From: Colwellia sp. M166
GTDB taxonomy: Bacteria > Pseudomonadota > Gammaproteobacteria > Enterobacterales > Alteromonadaceae
Direction of reading: 5' to 3'
DNA length: 64,000 nt
NCBI RefSeq assembly: GCF_024585285.1
Contig: NZ_CP040755.1
Span: 620,001-684,000 of the forward strand
Shown here: positions 47,141-57,063 of the stretch, in pieces
Layout of the letters: each line of letters starts with the position of its first letter
Numbering within the stretch: position 1 is the stretch's first letter
Position numbers and translations under genes: made by a program
The notes under the pieces: generated by a model
Databases searched by the model: none
What the model was told of the DNA's origin: nothing
What the model saw: only the letters and a program-made list of their open reading frames with translations

Positions 47141-48609
47141 TATTCCACCCATTGGCGATCATCGCGTGCAATTAAAGAAATTGATGAAACAGGCCCCCAA
47201 GAACCAGCTGCATAGGGTTTAGGGGCATCATGAGTTGCTTTCCACGCGGCAATAATGCTGTCCGCCCATTGCCAAGCAGCTTCAACTTCATCACGGCGAA
47301 CAAATAGCGACTGGTTGCCATTAATCACTTCCAGAATTAAGCGCTCATAAGCATCAACAACGCGTTGGTTATCGTAAGCTTGCGAGAAACTTAAATCTAA
47401 TTTATTTTCGTGAATTTGCATTTGCGATGAAATACCCGGAATTTTATTCATCATTTCAAGCTCTACACCTTCATCGGGTTGTAAGCGGATGGTCAACTTA
47501 TTTGATGGTAAATCGGTATAACTTTCGCTAAAAATATTATGAGCTTGCTGCTTAAAATGCACAACAATTTCACTGTGTTTTTGTGGCATACGCTTACCTG
47601 TACGAAGGTAAAATGGCACGCCAGCCCAACGCCAATTATCAATTTCAGCTTTTATCGCAACAAAAGTTTCCGTAGCGCTATTGGCTTTAGCGCCCTCTTC
47701 ATTCAAATAACCAGGTACTGCAACACCATTTAGGTAACCATCTGCATACTGACCTCGCACAGTTTTTTCTTTAACGTTTTGGCGAGTAATAGGTTTAAGC
47801 GCTTTAATGACTTTTAACTTTTCATCACGAATACTATCAGCACTTAAGTCTGCCGGTGGCTCCATCGCTAATAACGACAGCACTTGCAATAAGTGGTTTT
47901 GCACCATATCACGCATTTGCCCTGCTTCATCATAAAAGCCCCAACGGCCTTCAATACCAACGCTTTCAGCGACGGTAATTTGTACATGGTCAATACAGTT
48001 TCGATCCCAGTTATTGGTGAAAAGTGTATTAGCAAAACGTAATACCAACAGATTTAACACCGTTTCTTTGCCTAAGTAGTGATCAATGCGGTAAATTTGA
48101 TTTTCGTTAAAGTAACGAGACACCTGATCATTAATCACTTTTGATGATTCTAAACAATGACCAATAGGTTTTTCCATGACCACTCTATCGACATCATTAA
48201 TTAATTTGGCTGACTTTAAGCCTTCACTAATATCACCATAAATAGCCGGTGGTGTTGAAAAGTAGTAAACACGTGCAGCATTTGCTGAAACTAAGGTTTT
48301 TGCTAGTTTGCTGTAAGATTTTGTCTCTTTAAAATCAAGCTGCTGATACACCAATTTAGCTAGAAACTTGGTCACTGTATTGCTATCTAATGCTTCAGTG
48401 ATGAATTCATTTAAGCTTTCGTCAATTTGTTGGCTAAATTGCGCAAGGGTGAGATCATCTCGTGCAACAGCGATAATACGGGTATCGTCACTCAACAAGC
48501 CGGCTAATTCTAATTGATATAAAGAAGGTAGAAGTTTACGACGAGATAAATCTCCAAGCGCTCCAAAAATAACAATTTCGTTTGCTAACGGGCAATCTAT
48601 GTTTTTCAT
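47140..48609 (-). CDS. zwf: Glucose-6-phosphate 1-dehydrogenase
   Basis: The 489-residue enzyme has the NADP-binding IFGALGDLSRRKLLPSLY, the active-site RIDHYLGKETVLNLL and the KPIGHCLESS strand. The first gene of the ED operon. The frame extends to TTG 48624, but ATG 48609 (MKNIDCPLANEIVIFG) fits the family. Two HexR-like sites lie 40 and 101 bp upstream; one is placed downstream of a probable TTTACT/TAAATT promoter, which suits roadblock repression. Confidence 0.95.
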   Translation of the reverse strand: MKNIDCPLANEIVIFGALGDLSRRKLLPSLYQLELAGLLSDDTRIIAVARDDLTLAQFSQQIDESLNEFITEALDSNTVTKFLAKLVYQQLDFKETKSYSKLAKTLVSANAARVYYFSTPPAIYGDISEGLKSAKLINDVDRVVMEKPIGHCLESSKVINDQVSRYFNENQIYRIDHYLGKETVLNLLVLRFANTLFTNNWDRNCIDHVQITVAESVGIEGRWGFYDEAGQMRDMVQNHLLQVLSLLAMEPPADLSADSIRDEKLKVIKALKPITRQNVKEKTVRGQYADGYLNGVAVPGYLNEEGAKANSATETFVAIKAEIDNWRWAGVPFYLRTGKRMPQKHSEIVVHFKQQAHNIFSESYTDLPSNKLTIRLQPDEGVELEMMNKIPGISSQMQIHENKLDLSFSQAYDNQRVVDAYERLILEVINGNQSLFVRRDEVEAAWQWADSIIAAWKATHDAPKPYAAGSWGPVSSISLIARDDRQWVE

Positions 48610-48648
48610 AGCATCTGTTCTCAATTATTTTATCTATATTAGTTTTAT

Positions 48649-48663
48649 TGTAACTAAACTACA
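48649..48663. promoter_or_regulatory. HexR-like site 1 upstream of zwf
   Basis: TGTAACTAAACTACA keeps both half sites (TGTA, CTACA) of the HexR consensus, with C in place of T at position 6. It sits 40 bp before zwf, downstream of the probable -10 box. Confidence 0.65.
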
Positions 48664-48709
48664 TTTAAAGTTAATTTATCGACTATAGCGTCAGTAGTAA
48701 AGCATTTTA

Positions 48710-48724
48710 TGTAATTTTACTACA
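48710..48724. promoter_or_regulatory. HexR-like site 2 between zwf and hexR
   Basis: TGTAATTTTACTACA is identical to the gapA site. It lies just upstream of the probable zwf -35 box (TTTACT) and could also act on the divergent hexR promoter. The rest of the 330-bp zwf-hexR gap contains only AT-rich promoter-like DNA. Confidence 0.8.
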
Positions 48725-48939
48725 TTTATCGTATTTCAATAGAAAATAGCGTGCTTAAGTACGGTTACGAGCTGAAAATTGATTAAATATTTGCTAATTT
48801 TGACACTTTTGCTTTATATTAGCCTTAAATATGAAATAAATTTTCATAATTTCTGTTATTAAAGCAGAAAATAAATTACAGTTACACTAGATTTGGTTAG
48901 TATAGTACCAGTTAAGTAATCCGTTAAGGCTTAAACGCA

Positions 48940-49788
48940 ATGAATATATTAGAAAAGATCGCCAACGAGTTAGATACTTTCAGTAAGTCTGAGCGTAAGG
49001 TGGCTGAAGTTATATTATCATCGCCAAGTACCGTCATTCATGCCAGTATCGCGGCATTGGCTAAACAAGCTAATATCAGTGAACCGACAGTGAATCGCTT
49101 TTGTCGACGACTAGACACTAAAGGTTATCCAGATTTTAAGCTGCATTTAGCACAAAGCTTAGCTAATGGTACACCTTACGTTAATCGCCATGTAGATGAA
49201 AATGATTCGGCGGAAGAATACACCTCAAAGATTTTCGAATCGACTATGGCCAACCTTGAACTTGCCCGTAAAAGTCTTGATACATCAACAATCAACCGTT
49301 CCGTTGACCTACTTACCCAAGCCAATAAAATTTCCTTTTTTGGTTTAGGTGCTTCAGCGGTTGTTGCTCATGATGCACAAAACAAATTTTTTCGCTTTAA
49401 TGTCCCTGTGGTTTATTTTGATGACATATTAATGCAACGTATGAGTGCTATAAATAGTCGTCAAGGTGATGTTGTGGTCGTTATCTCCCACACTGGTCGC
49501 ACTAAATCATTGGTTGATGTTGCCAGTTTAGCCCGTGAAAATGATGCCACTGTTATTGGTATTACCACCGCAGGAACACCATTAGCGAAAGAGTGTAATA
49601 TTGTACTATCAGTTGATGTTGCCGAAGATACCGACTTATATATGCCCATGGCATCACGTATTGCTCAACTCACCTTAATTGATTGTTTGGCTACCGGCTT
49701 TACTTTGCGCCGTGGCACAAAATTTAGAGATAATTTGAAGAAAGTTAAAGACAGTTTGCGTAGTTCTCGTTTTGAACGTAAAGATTAA
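48940..49788 (+). CDS. hexR: RpiR-family regulator HexR
   Basis: The 282-residue protein has an N-terminal RpiR helix-turn-helix (ALAKQANISEPTVNRFCRRL, residues 39-58) and a C-terminal SIS sugar-phosphate domain with ISFFGLGASAVVAHDAQ and VVVISHTGRTKSLVD. HexR represses glycolytic and ED genes in gammaproteobacteria and is released by KDPG. Its position opposite zwf and before pykA is the standard one. The matching sites at zwf and gapA support this identification. Confidence 0.95.
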   Translation: MNILEKIANELDTFSKSERKVAEVILSSPSTVIHASIAALAKQANISEPTVNRFCRRLDTKGYPDFKLHLAQSLANGTPYVNRHVDENDSAEEYTSKIFESTMANLELARKSLDTSTINRSVDLLTQANKISFFGLGASAVVAHDAQNKFFRFNVPVVYFDDILMQRMSAINSRQGDVVVVISHTGRTKSLVDVASLARENDATVIGITTAGTPLAKECNIVLSVDVAEDTDLYMPMASRIAQLTLIDCLATGFTLRRGTKFRDNLKKVKDSLRSSRFERKD

Positions 49789-49856
49789 TTTTCTGCTATT
49801 GGTAGCTTATCTATAGTGGTTTTAAAGTAAAATATTGCATAAATTTAAGGATTATC

Positions 49857-51311
49857 ATGCCTAGAAGAACCAAAATTGTCGCGACCTTAGGTCCGGCAAC
49901 TGACGAAAGAGCTGTATTAAAAGAAGTGCTTGCTGCTGGTGTAAATGTTGTTAGATTGAATTTCTCTCACGGCATTCCACAAGATCATATCAACCGTGCC
50001 AATACCGTACGTGAATTAGCAAAAGAGCTTGGCATTTATGTTGGTATTTTAGGTGACTTACAAGGGCCTAAAATTCGTGTTTCAACCTTTAAAGATGGTC
50101 CGATCAGACTTGCCATTGGCGATAAGTTTGAATTAGACGCCGCCTTAGGGAAAGGTGAAGGTAACCAAGAAAAAGTCGGCATTGATTACAAGAAACTTCC
50201 GCAAGATGTCATCCCTGGTGATATTTTATTGCTTGATGATGGCCGTGTGCAACTACGTGTACTTGAAACCAAAGACCAATCCGTTTTTACTGAAGTCACG
50301 GTTGGTGGACCTTTATCAAACAACAAAGGTATCAACCGACAAGGTGGTGGTCTTACAGCCCCTGCTTTAACAGACAAAGATAAAGAAGATATCAAATTAG
50401 CCGCAAAAATTAATGTCGATTTTCTTGCCGTATCATTTCCACGTGACGCAGCTGATATGCGCGAAGCGCGTTTATTGGCTCAAGAAGCCGGCTGTGACGC
50501 CCGCTTAGTTTCAAAAATTGAACGTGCTGAAGCGGTAAACGACGATAAAGTACTCGATGGTATTATTTTAGCCTCTGATGTTGTTATGGTTGCACGTGGC
50601 GATCTTGGTGTTGAAATTGGCGATGCTGCTTTAGTTGGTAAACAAAAGCACATCATTGCACGTAGCCGTCAATTGAACCGCGTAGTGATCACGGCGACAC
50701 AAATGATGGAAACCATGATTGAGCAACCTATGCCAACACGTGCCGAAGTCATGGATGTGGCTAACGCCGTACTAGATGGTACTGATGCCGTAATGCTTTC
50801 TGCAGAAACAGCCGCAGGTAAATATCCTGTTGAAACTGTTAAGGCTATGGCCGCTGTATGTATTGGTGCCGAGAAGGAAAGCTCGATTACTACCTCTAAA
50901 CATCGCGTTGAAATGACCTTTGCTGAAGTTTCTGAAACTATTGCTATGTCTGCAATGTATGCGGCAAACCATTTAGATGGCGTTAAAGCGATTATCGCTT
51001 TAACCGAATCAGGCCAAACTAGCAAAATCATGTCACGTATTTCATCAGGCTTACCTATTTATTCACTATCACGTCACAGTAAAACGTTGACTAAAACAGC
51101 GATTTATCGTGGCGTTTACCCGGTTTCTTATGACTCTACTAGTTGTGATAATGATGATAAATTGGCTCAAGACGTGTTAGCGCTTGTCGCTAAAGGCTCT
51201 GAATTAAAAACCGGTGATAAAGTGATATTAACCCATGGTGATTTGATGGAAACGGTTGGTGCAACCAATACTTTAAAGATTTTAACTTTAGCGAAAAAAC
51301 ATTTTGCCTAA
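49857..51311 (+). CDS. pykA: Pyruvate kinase II type
   Basis: The 484-residue enzyme begins [20 protein letters not shown] and has [40 protein letters not shown] and a C-terminal domain with [17 protein letters not shown]. It makes pyruvate and ATP from phosphoenolpyruvate. It follows hexR by 68 bp, without a HexR-like site of its own in the gap. Its terminator was probably cut by the IS element. Confidence 0.96.
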   Translation: MPRRTKIVATLGPATDERAVLKEVLAAGVNVVRLNFSHGIPQDHINRANTVRELAKELGIYVGILGDLQGPKIRVSTFKDGPIRLAIGDKFELDAALGKGEGNQEKVGIDYKKLPQDVIPGDILLLDDGRVQLRVLETKDQSVFTEVTVGGPLSNNKGINRQGGGLTAPALTDKDKEDIKLAAKINVDFLAVSFPRDAADMREARLLAQEAGCDARLVSKIERAEAVNDDKVLDGIILASDVVMVARGDLGVEIGDAALVGKQKHIIARSRQLNRVVITATQMMETMIEQPMPTRAEVMDVANAVLDGTDAVMLSAETAAGKYPVETVKAMAAVCIGAEKESSITTSKHRVEMTFAEVSETIAMSAMYAANHLDGVKAIIALTESGQTSKIMSRISSGLPIYSLSRHSKTLTKTAIYRGVYPVSYDSTSCDNDDKLAQDVLALVAKGSELKTGDKVILTHGDLMETVGATNTLKILTLAKKHFA

Positions 51312-51359
51312 TGGTCTAATATCAAACCGTTCTATACCAAGCAATGTAATTAAAAAGGT

Positions 51360-51371
51360 AGCGTAAATGTT
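51360..51371 (+). repeat. Left 12-bp target duplication of the IS4-family element
   Basis: AGCGTAAATGTT, matched exactly at 52793-52804. Confidence 0.9.
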
Positions 51372-51426
51372 CAATGCCGATCAGTTAAGAAAATGACCTG
51401 TTGACCGATCCAAACGATCATGCAAA

Positions 51427-51461
51427 ATCCGTAGTTAGGAAACTAACTACGGATTTTTTTT
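51427..51461 (+). terminator. Terminator hairpin at the IS left end, directly before the transposase start
   Basis: ATCCGTAGTTAG and its exact complement enclose a GAAA tetraloop and are followed by eight T. The transposase GTG starts one base or less after the T-run, so transcripts entering from outside would stop, or would have the start region next to a stable hairpin. Confidence 0.85.
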
Positions 51462-52727
51462 GTGAATATAGAACAAGCACTGCAAGCAACACTTGAAGAA
51501 AGCAACCGATACCATACCTTTGAAAAATTATCAGAAATTCTTGACCCTGAAATCATTGAACAAGGCTTTCAACAAGCAGGGATTGCTACCGTTCGTAAGC
51601 GAAGGTTACCGCTTGAGGCTGTTTTGTGGTCAGTTATTGGCATGGCATTATTTCGAAAAGAATCGGTTTGGAATATCGCCAATAAGCTAGATATCATGCT
51701 ACCTGGCAAAAACCAACTCGTTGCTCCAAGTGCAATGGTACAAGCGAGACAAAGGTTAGGTGATGACGCCGTTAAACAGGTTTTCAATAAATCTGCTCAA
51801 TCAATGTATAAGCAACAGTCATTCGAAACATGGAATGGTTTGAATCTATTAGCGGTTGACGGTGTTGTGTGGCGAACAGCCGACACGCCTGACAATCGTA
51901 AAGCATTCTCTTCTGGTAGCAACCAATATGGTGATACAGCCTTTCCTCAAATACGCATGGTCTGTCATATGGAATTGACCAGCCATCAACTACTCAGTAG
52001 CGAGTTTGATAACTATAAAACCAACGAGATGAAATTAGCTGAGCGTTTAATTGAACGTACACCAGATAATTCACTAACTATGTTTGATAAAGGATATTAT
52101 TCTTTAGGCCTGTTAAATCGTTGGCACCAAACTGGGAGTATGAGGCACTGGCTGATACCAGCAAGGCCCGACTTACAGTATGAAATCATCTCTAGCGCGG
52201 GTAAAAATGATCATATCATTGAATTGAAAACAACCAAGCATGCACAAAAAAACTTTCCCGATGTTCCTGAAACGATTAAAGCGAGATTAATCAGTAAAAC
52301 AATCAAGGGCAAAAGCTACCGTATATTGACCTCGATGACGGATAGATTGCGTTTTCCATGCAATGAAATTGTTGAATTATACTGTCATCGTTGGGAGATA
52401 GAACTTGGATTTCGAGAAATCAAAAAAACCATGCTTGATAGCGCATACCATTTGAGAAGTAAGCGTCCAGACATGGTACGTCAGGAGCTATGGGGTGTGT
52501 TACTCGCCTATAATTTAATACGAAGAATAATGACGATGGCAGCAACAGTCACAGGGATATGGCCTAACCAGCTAAGTTTCTCTAGCAGTTCGATGGCTGT
52601 CATTCAGTATTTCTCATCAATATCTATAATGAGTCCAGGGAACATTCCAATACACTGGCAGCACTTACTCAATACACTGGTCTTATTTAAGCTTCCAACT
52701 AGACGAGAAGATATCCCCGATGGGTGA
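51462..52727 (+). CDS. IS4-family DDE transposase
   Basis: The 421-residue protein has an N-terminal DUF4372-like part ([22 protein letters not shown], split), then the DDE core: the first D in [13 protein letters not shown], the second in [10 protein letters not shown], and the E in [14 protein letters not shown], which is the Y-R-E signature of IS4 ([18 protein letters not shown]). All catalytic residues are intact. The start is GTG 51462 without an obvious ribosome site, since the hairpin occupies that region. Expression is probably kept low. Confidence 0.93.
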   Translation: MNIEQALQATLEESNRYHTFEKLSEILDPEIIEQGFQQAGIATVRKRRLPLEAVLWSVIGMALFRKESVWNIANKLDIMLPGKNQLVAPSAMVQARQRLGDDAVKQVFNKSAQSMYKQQSFETWNGLNLLAVDGVVWRTADTPDNRKAFSSGSNQYGDTAFPQIRMVCHMELTSHQLLSSEFDNYKTNEMKLAERLIERTPDNSLTMFDKGYYSLGLLNRWHQTGSMRHWLIPARPDLQYEIISSAGKNDHIIELKTTKHAQKNFPDVPETIKARLISKTIKGKSYRILTSMTDRLRFPCNEIVELYCHRWEIELGFREIKKTMLDSAYHLRSKRPDMVRQELWGVLLAYNLIRRIMTMAATVTGIWPNQLSFSSSSMAVIQYFSSISIMSPGNIPIHWQHLLNTLVLFKLPTRREDIPDG

Positions 52728-52762
52728 AGCCAAAACCATCTAAGTACCCCCATAAAAAAGAA

Positions 52763-52791
52763 AATGCCAGTCAGCTTAACTGACTGGCATT
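52763..52791 (-). terminator. Hairpin at the IS right end
   Basis: AATGCCAGTCAG and CTGACTGGCATT form a perfect 12-bp stem; the minus strand continues TTTTCTTTTTTA. It includes the terminal inverted repeat itself and would stop transcripts entering the element from the right. Confidence 0.75.
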
Positions 52792-52792
52792 G

Positions 52793-52804
52793 AGCGTAAA
52801 TGTT
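52793..52804 (+). repeat. Right 12-bp target duplication of the IS4-family element
   Basis: AGCGTAAATGTT, identical to 51360-51371. Confidence 0.9.
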
Positions 52805-52871
52805 ACCTTTTATTTTTCGATTTTTAACCTCAGAATAAATACTTTCAACAGACACTTTACTACTGACTAAG

Positions 52872-53723
52872 TCAGTCATTAGCAATCAAGTAATTTAAAT
52901 CACCTACAACCGTATTAATTTTTTTATTAATACGTTTACGTTGTTTGTCTGTTGCTGAGGTGGCCATGTAAACAAAAATGCGGGCAAATAGCTGATTATT
53001 ATTTTTAGTAATAGCATTTAAATTATCATCTCGTAAACTGCGACCATTAACGAACAAGCGATAGAACTCAAACTTGAATTGGTGCTCTGGTAGCTCCGCA
53101 TTTAGCAGTTCAGCAAATTGATTAGTCCAATGTTGACGATAGTTCATTCTAGGTTCGAACGAACGCTGATAAGATTGACTCAGCAAGCTAACTTGTTCTT
53201 TCTGTCTTGGTGTTAACCTACCAAACCAGGCTTTAAGTTGATCTATTTGCTGCTCAGCTCGTACTTCAAACCATTGTTGTTGAGTAAGCATTTCATTATC
53301 GTCGATCTGCTCTTGCTGTGCGGCTTTTAATGCCAAGAGTAATTGTTGTTTTTGTTTAGCTGATAAACTAAAAGCTAAAGGTTGTAGTTTAGGTTCAACA
53401 GCAATTAAAATATTTTGCCAATGCTCAAGTAATTGGGTTAAGTTTTCTGCTACTTGCTGTTCACCTAGGTCATTATTGATCGAAAATTGTAGTGCCTTTA
53501 GCTGTTTAACATAAAGAGGTAGTTGTGTTGTACGATGCCAGTCGTGTAACGCTTCGAAAGACGTATCAAAAGCTTGCTGTTGTAATTCAGTCAAGGTGAC
53601 ATAGTCATCAAGATACCAATTTGCCCACCAATCTAAATGATTATAGATAAAACGAAAACCACAACCAGAGACAAGAATTGCCAGTACACACGCCAGTAAA
53701 TTAGTTCTGAAATTATTCATCAA
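52872..53723 (-). CDS. DUF6279 family lipoprotein
   Basis: The 283-residue protein has a lipoprotein signal (lipobox SGC, Cys21) directly followed by GFRFIYNHLDWWANWYLDDYVTLT in family form (FIYNHLDWWANWYLDDYV). The rest is helical and glutamine-rich. DUF6279 proteins are found in marine gammaproteobacteria with unknown role. It is convergent with pykA, now separated by the IS. Confidence 0.85.
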   Translation of the reverse strand: MMNNFRTNLLACVLAILVSGCGFRFIYNHLDWWANWYLDDYVTLTELQQQAFDTSFEALHDWHRTTQLPLYVKQLKALQFSINNDLGEQQVAENLTQLLEHWQNILIAVEPKLQPLAFSLSAKQKQQLLLALKAAQQEQIDDNEMLTQQQWFEVRAEQQIDQLKAWFGRLTPRQKEQVSLLSQSYQRSFEPRMNYRQHWTNQFAELLNAELPEHQFKFEFYRLFVNGRSLRDDNLNAITKNNNQLFARIFVYMATSATDKQRKRINKKINTVVGDLNYLIAND

Positions 53724-53906
53724 AGTCCTATATGGTAAATTTTACACACTTTATGTCGCTTAATTATATAAAATGATAAAACTGTTATTGACTTACATTA
53801 AGATAAGCGTGCTTTAAAAGAAAACTATTTTTACTTTTGCTCAACAATTGTTAGTTTAGATAAGCTTGTTAAATTTTAGTTATCGGTTAGTCATCAGCAG
53901 GAAGTT

Positions 53907-54950
53907 ATGCAAAAAAATATTCAAACAGTAAAAAAAATTGCCATTTTAACCAGTGGTGGTGATGCTCCAGGCATGAATGCGGCTATTCGAGCTATTGTTA
54001 TCGCTGCACAGCATTATCACCTAGAGGTGACTGGTTTTTATGCCGGCTTTAATGGCTTGATTGACGATGTTTCAGTGCCGCTAGGCCTAAAAGATGTTAG
54101 TCATATTATCCATCGCGGCGGCACTATCTTAAAAAGTGCTCGCTGCCCGGCGATGGAAACAACATTAGGCATAGCACAAGCCACTAGTACACTATTAAAA
54201 GCACAAATAGATGCCTTAATTGTCATTGGAGGCGACGGTTCATTTACCGGTTTAATTGCTTTACAAAAACAGTGGTCTGGGCAAGTTATCGGTATCCCCG
54301 GTACCATAGATAATGATATTGATGGTACTGATTTTACTATAGGATTTTCTACGGCGATTAATACCGCTATCGAAGCTATTGATAAAATCCGCGACACAGC
54401 AGAAGCATTTGAGCGAATTTTTATTGTTGAATTAATGGGCCGGCACAGTGGTCATATCGCTTTTAATGTTGGTATTGCCTGTGCCGCTGAACAAATCATT
54501 TCATTTGAGAACTTTTCATTTGATAAAAATGCTAATCATAATGAAGCTGAGAAGCTAAAAGCACTTGCCAAGGAAATTAAACAAGCACAAGCGAATCGTC
54601 ACGCGAGTTATATTATCGTGCTTGCCGAAAATTTATGGCGAGGTGGCGCTTCAGCGCTCGCTCAACAATTACAAACCATAGCTAAAATCGATTGTACGCC
54701 ATGTATTCTTGGTCATGTACAGCGCGGTGGCTCACCAGTTGCTAAGGATAGAATTTTAGCGACCAAGATGGGCGTTGCTGCCGTACAGGCCATTATATCT
54801 GGACAATCCAATATCATGATTGCCGAACAAAGCAATACCATAGCCCATGTTGCCTTACCAATCGCCATTATGCATCAACAAGGCGTCAGCGAAAGTTTAG
54901 TACAAGCACAAGAGAATATTTTAGCCTTAACTGCACAGCACTTATCTTAG
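53907..54950 (+). CDS. pfkA: 6-phosphofructokinase
   Basis: The 347-residue enzyme has LTSGGDAPGMNAAIR, RGGTILKSARCP, GGDGSFTG (108-112), PGTIDNDIDGTD with the catalytic aspartate (about 135) and MGRHSGHIA. Glycine at the fourth position of GGDGS indicates ATP and not pyrophosphate as donor. It is longer than E. coli PfkA by about 27 residues. An organism with a complete ED operon and a PFK can run both glycolytic routes. No HexR-like site is seen before it. Confidence 0.93.
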   Translation: MQKNIQTVKKIAILTSGGDAPGMNAAIRAIVIAAQHYHLEVTGFYAGFNGLIDDVSVPLGLKDVSHIIHRGGTILKSARCPAMETTLGIAQATSTLLKAQIDALIVIGGDGSFTGLIALQKQWSGQVIGIPGTIDNDIDGTDFTIGFSTAINTAIEAIDKIRDTAEAFERIFIVELMGRHSGHIAFNVGIACAAEQIISFENFSFDKNANHNEAEKLKALAKEIKQAQANRHASYIIVLAENLWRGGASALAQQLQTIAKIDCTPCILGHVQRGGSPVAKDRILATKMGVAAVQAIISGQSNIMIAEQSNTIAHVALPIAIMHQQGVSESLVQAQENILALTAQHLS

Positions 54951-54983
54951 CTATCGCAAGTTAGCTTCTATAAGCTCATTACC

Positions 54984-55898
54984 TCAGCTTGTCGCTAAAT
55001 TAGCCTGTTGCTGGGTAAAAAATTGGCTAAGAAAATCGATTAATAACCGCAACTTTTTAGAGTTAGCCGCACCTGGCGGAAAAACTCCATAAACGTCTAT
55101 CGGCTTTGCTTGATAGTCATCTAATATGGTTTGCAAACGTCCAGCTTTAATCTTTGGCCAAGCGTCATACATAGGGATGCGTGCTAAGCCATGTCCGCCT
55201 TCAACGAAAGCCGTTCTTGCTGTCGCATTATTCGTCGCGATTGTACCTTTCACCTCGAATGAGTAACTTCGTCCGGCTTTTTCTAAGCTTATTTTATTAC
55301 TGGTCAGTTTATAAATAATCCAATGATGTTGGCTTAATTCATTGAGCTGTTCGGGACGGCCATATTGTTGAAAATATGCAGGAGAGCCACAAAGGCAGGT
55401 TGCAAGCACGGCAAGTTTACGCGCTTGTAAACCAGAATCCGATAAAGGTGCTCCTCTGATGGCCAGATCAATACCTTCTTTAACAATATTAACCACTTCA
55501 TCTGTTAACATCAGATCAAGTTCAATTTTTGGATAGATTTTACGAAACTTATCTAGCGCGGGCACAATGGTATGTAGTCCAACACTCACCGGACAAGTGA
55601 TTTTTAACAGGCCTTCTGGTTCATTTTTAATATTTTCAATTTGTTGATTCGCAGCACTCGCCTGTTGAGCAATAATACGGCAACGTTGATAATAATTACT
55701 TCCTGCTTCTGTCAGGGCAATAGAGCGTGTAGAACGATTTAAAAGCGTAATGCCAAGCTGTCGCTCAAGTTTTTTAATATGGTAGCTTACTACAGCCCTA
55801 GAGAGGCCAATATGCTTTGCTGCCGCACTAAAACTACCTTGTTCAACGACATGGGAAAAAACCACCATGCTTTTCAACTGCTCGAAAGAAATATCCAC
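54984..55898 (-). CDS. LysR family regulator
   Basis: The 304-residue protein has an N-terminal winged helix (QGSFSAAAKHIGLSRAVVSYHI, in part; LERQLGITLLNRSTRSIALTEAG, in part) of the CrgA/DsdC-like group and a LysR ligand domain. The start is GTG 55898 with GGAG upstream. It is divergent from the DJ-1 family gene, a common pairing. The 314-bp gap holds TATCAAT/ATTGAT half sites around 56045-56097 that could be its operator. Confidence 0.85.
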   Translation of the reverse strand: MDISFEQLKSMVVFSHVVEQGSFSAAAKHIGLSRAVVSYHIKKLERQLGITLLNRSTRSIALTEAGSNYYQRCRIIAQQASAANQQIENIKNEPEGLLKITCPVSVGLHTIVPALDKFRKIYPKIELDLMLTDEVVNIVKEGIDLAIRGAPLSDSGLQARKLAVLATCLCGSPAYFQQYGRPEQLNELSQHHWIIYKLTSNKISLEKAGRSYSFEVKGTIATNNATARTAFVEGGHGLARIPMYDAWPKIKAGRLQTILDDYQAKPIDVYGVFPPGAANSKKLRLLIDFLSQFFTQQQANLATS

Positions 55899-56212
55899 TC
55901 ACGTCTCCTACTTGTTTAATGACTTGCCACTTGCTTTAACACACCGACTACCGATTAACAGCACTACGATACTCGTAAAATATTGCTACCAAAAAAACAA
56001 AGCATGGGCTACTTGCCGGATATTACGTAGCGGAAAAGCCATTGTATCAATTATTAAAACAAAGTTATCAATTTTATCAGCATTGTATAAATATTGATTG
56101 AGCATATACTCGTTTACATCAACAAATAAGTACCAGCTGAAACGGCAAATAAGGTCGTTTCACTATTTCATGCTCACCGACAAGTCGCTTATAAAAGCGT
56201 AGGATAATTAAC

Positions 56213-56917
56213 ATGACTACAAAGAATTCAGCACTTTCAACAGCAGTATTAATGGTATTAACCTCACATGACAAATTGGGCGATACCGGAGAAAAAACCG
56301 GATTTTGGTTAGAAGAATTTGCTTCGCCTTATTATCAATTAGTCGACGCTGGCTTCAATGTTACACTGGCATCACCTTTAGGTGGACAACCACCACTAGA
56401 TCCAAAAAGTGCAGAAGTTGACTTTCAAACTGATGCTACTCGTCGCTTTGAGCAAGACAGCGCTAGCCAAGCAGTATTAGCAAATACTAAAAAGCTCAAT
56501 TTGATTGATGCCAATGACTATGCCGCTGTTTTCTATCCTGGTGGCCATGGCCCAATGTGGGATTTAACCAACGATCAGCACTCAATTGCTTTGATTTCAG
56601 CATTTATTAAACAAAATAAACCTGTAGCAGTGGTTTGTCATGCAACTGCTGTATTGCTTAATGTTAAGGATGCTAATGGTGATGCCATCGTCAAAGGTAA
56701 AAAAATCGCTGGTTTTACTAATAGTGAAGAAGCAGCCGTACAGCTAACTGATATTGTGCCTTTTTTACTTGAAGATGAATTAATTAAACTAGGGGCTAAC
56801 TACCAAAAAAGTGACGACTGGGCTTCTTTTGTGGTTGAAGATGGCGATATTATCAGTGGGCAGAATCCAGCAAGTTCAAGTGAAGCTGCAGCACGTTTAA
56901 TTATCAAGTTAAGCTAA
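56213..56917 (+). CDS. DJ-1/PfpI family protein (Hsp31-like)
   Basis: The 234-residue protein has FYPGGHGPMWDL and the nucleophile elbow VAVVCHATAVLL, with cysteine followed by histidine, and GFTNSEEAAVQLTD late. These belong to the class I glutamine amidotransferase-like fold of Hsp31/glyoxalase III or related enzymes acting on methylglyoxal-type aldehydes. The lack of an obvious further subunit suggests stand-alone action. It is divergent from a LysR gene. Confidence 0.88.
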   Translation: MTTKNSALSTAVLMVLTSHDKLGDTGEKTGFWLEEFASPYYQLVDAGFNVTLASPLGGQPPLDPKSAEVDFQTDATRRFEQDSASQAVLANTKKLNLIDANDYAAVFYPGGHGPMWDLTNDQHSIALISAFIKQNKPVAVVCHATAVLLNVKDANGDAIVKGKKIAGFTNSEEAAVQLTDIVPFLLEDELIKLGANYQKSDDWASFVVEDGDIISGQNPASSSEAAARLIIKLS

Positions 56918-57063
56918 CAGCATTGCTTTTAGTCGAGGTGAATGAGTAAAGGTAGCGGCTAAAGCTACATACTGAAGCTTTACTGAAATTAGTATTAATA
57001 TTACATAGTTGAAAAATAGTCGACACATAAGAAAGCGTGTTCGACTATTTTTTTAACTATATA

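Larger units (their letters stand above)
51372..52792 (+). mobile_element. Complete IS4-family insertion sequence, 1421 bp
   Basis: Both ends are visible: CAATGCCGATCAGTTAAG on the left and, inverted, CAATGCCAGTCAGTTAAG on the right (16 of 18 identical). A 12-bp direct repeat AGCGTAAATGTT flanks the element, in the 11-13 bp range known for IS4. One transposase gene fills it. The intact ends, intact gene and exact target duplication indicate a recent insertion. Confidence 0.93.

Noticed and set aside
54101..54397. Minus-strand frame opposite pfkA
   Set aside because: Shadow frame over the conserved PFK core.
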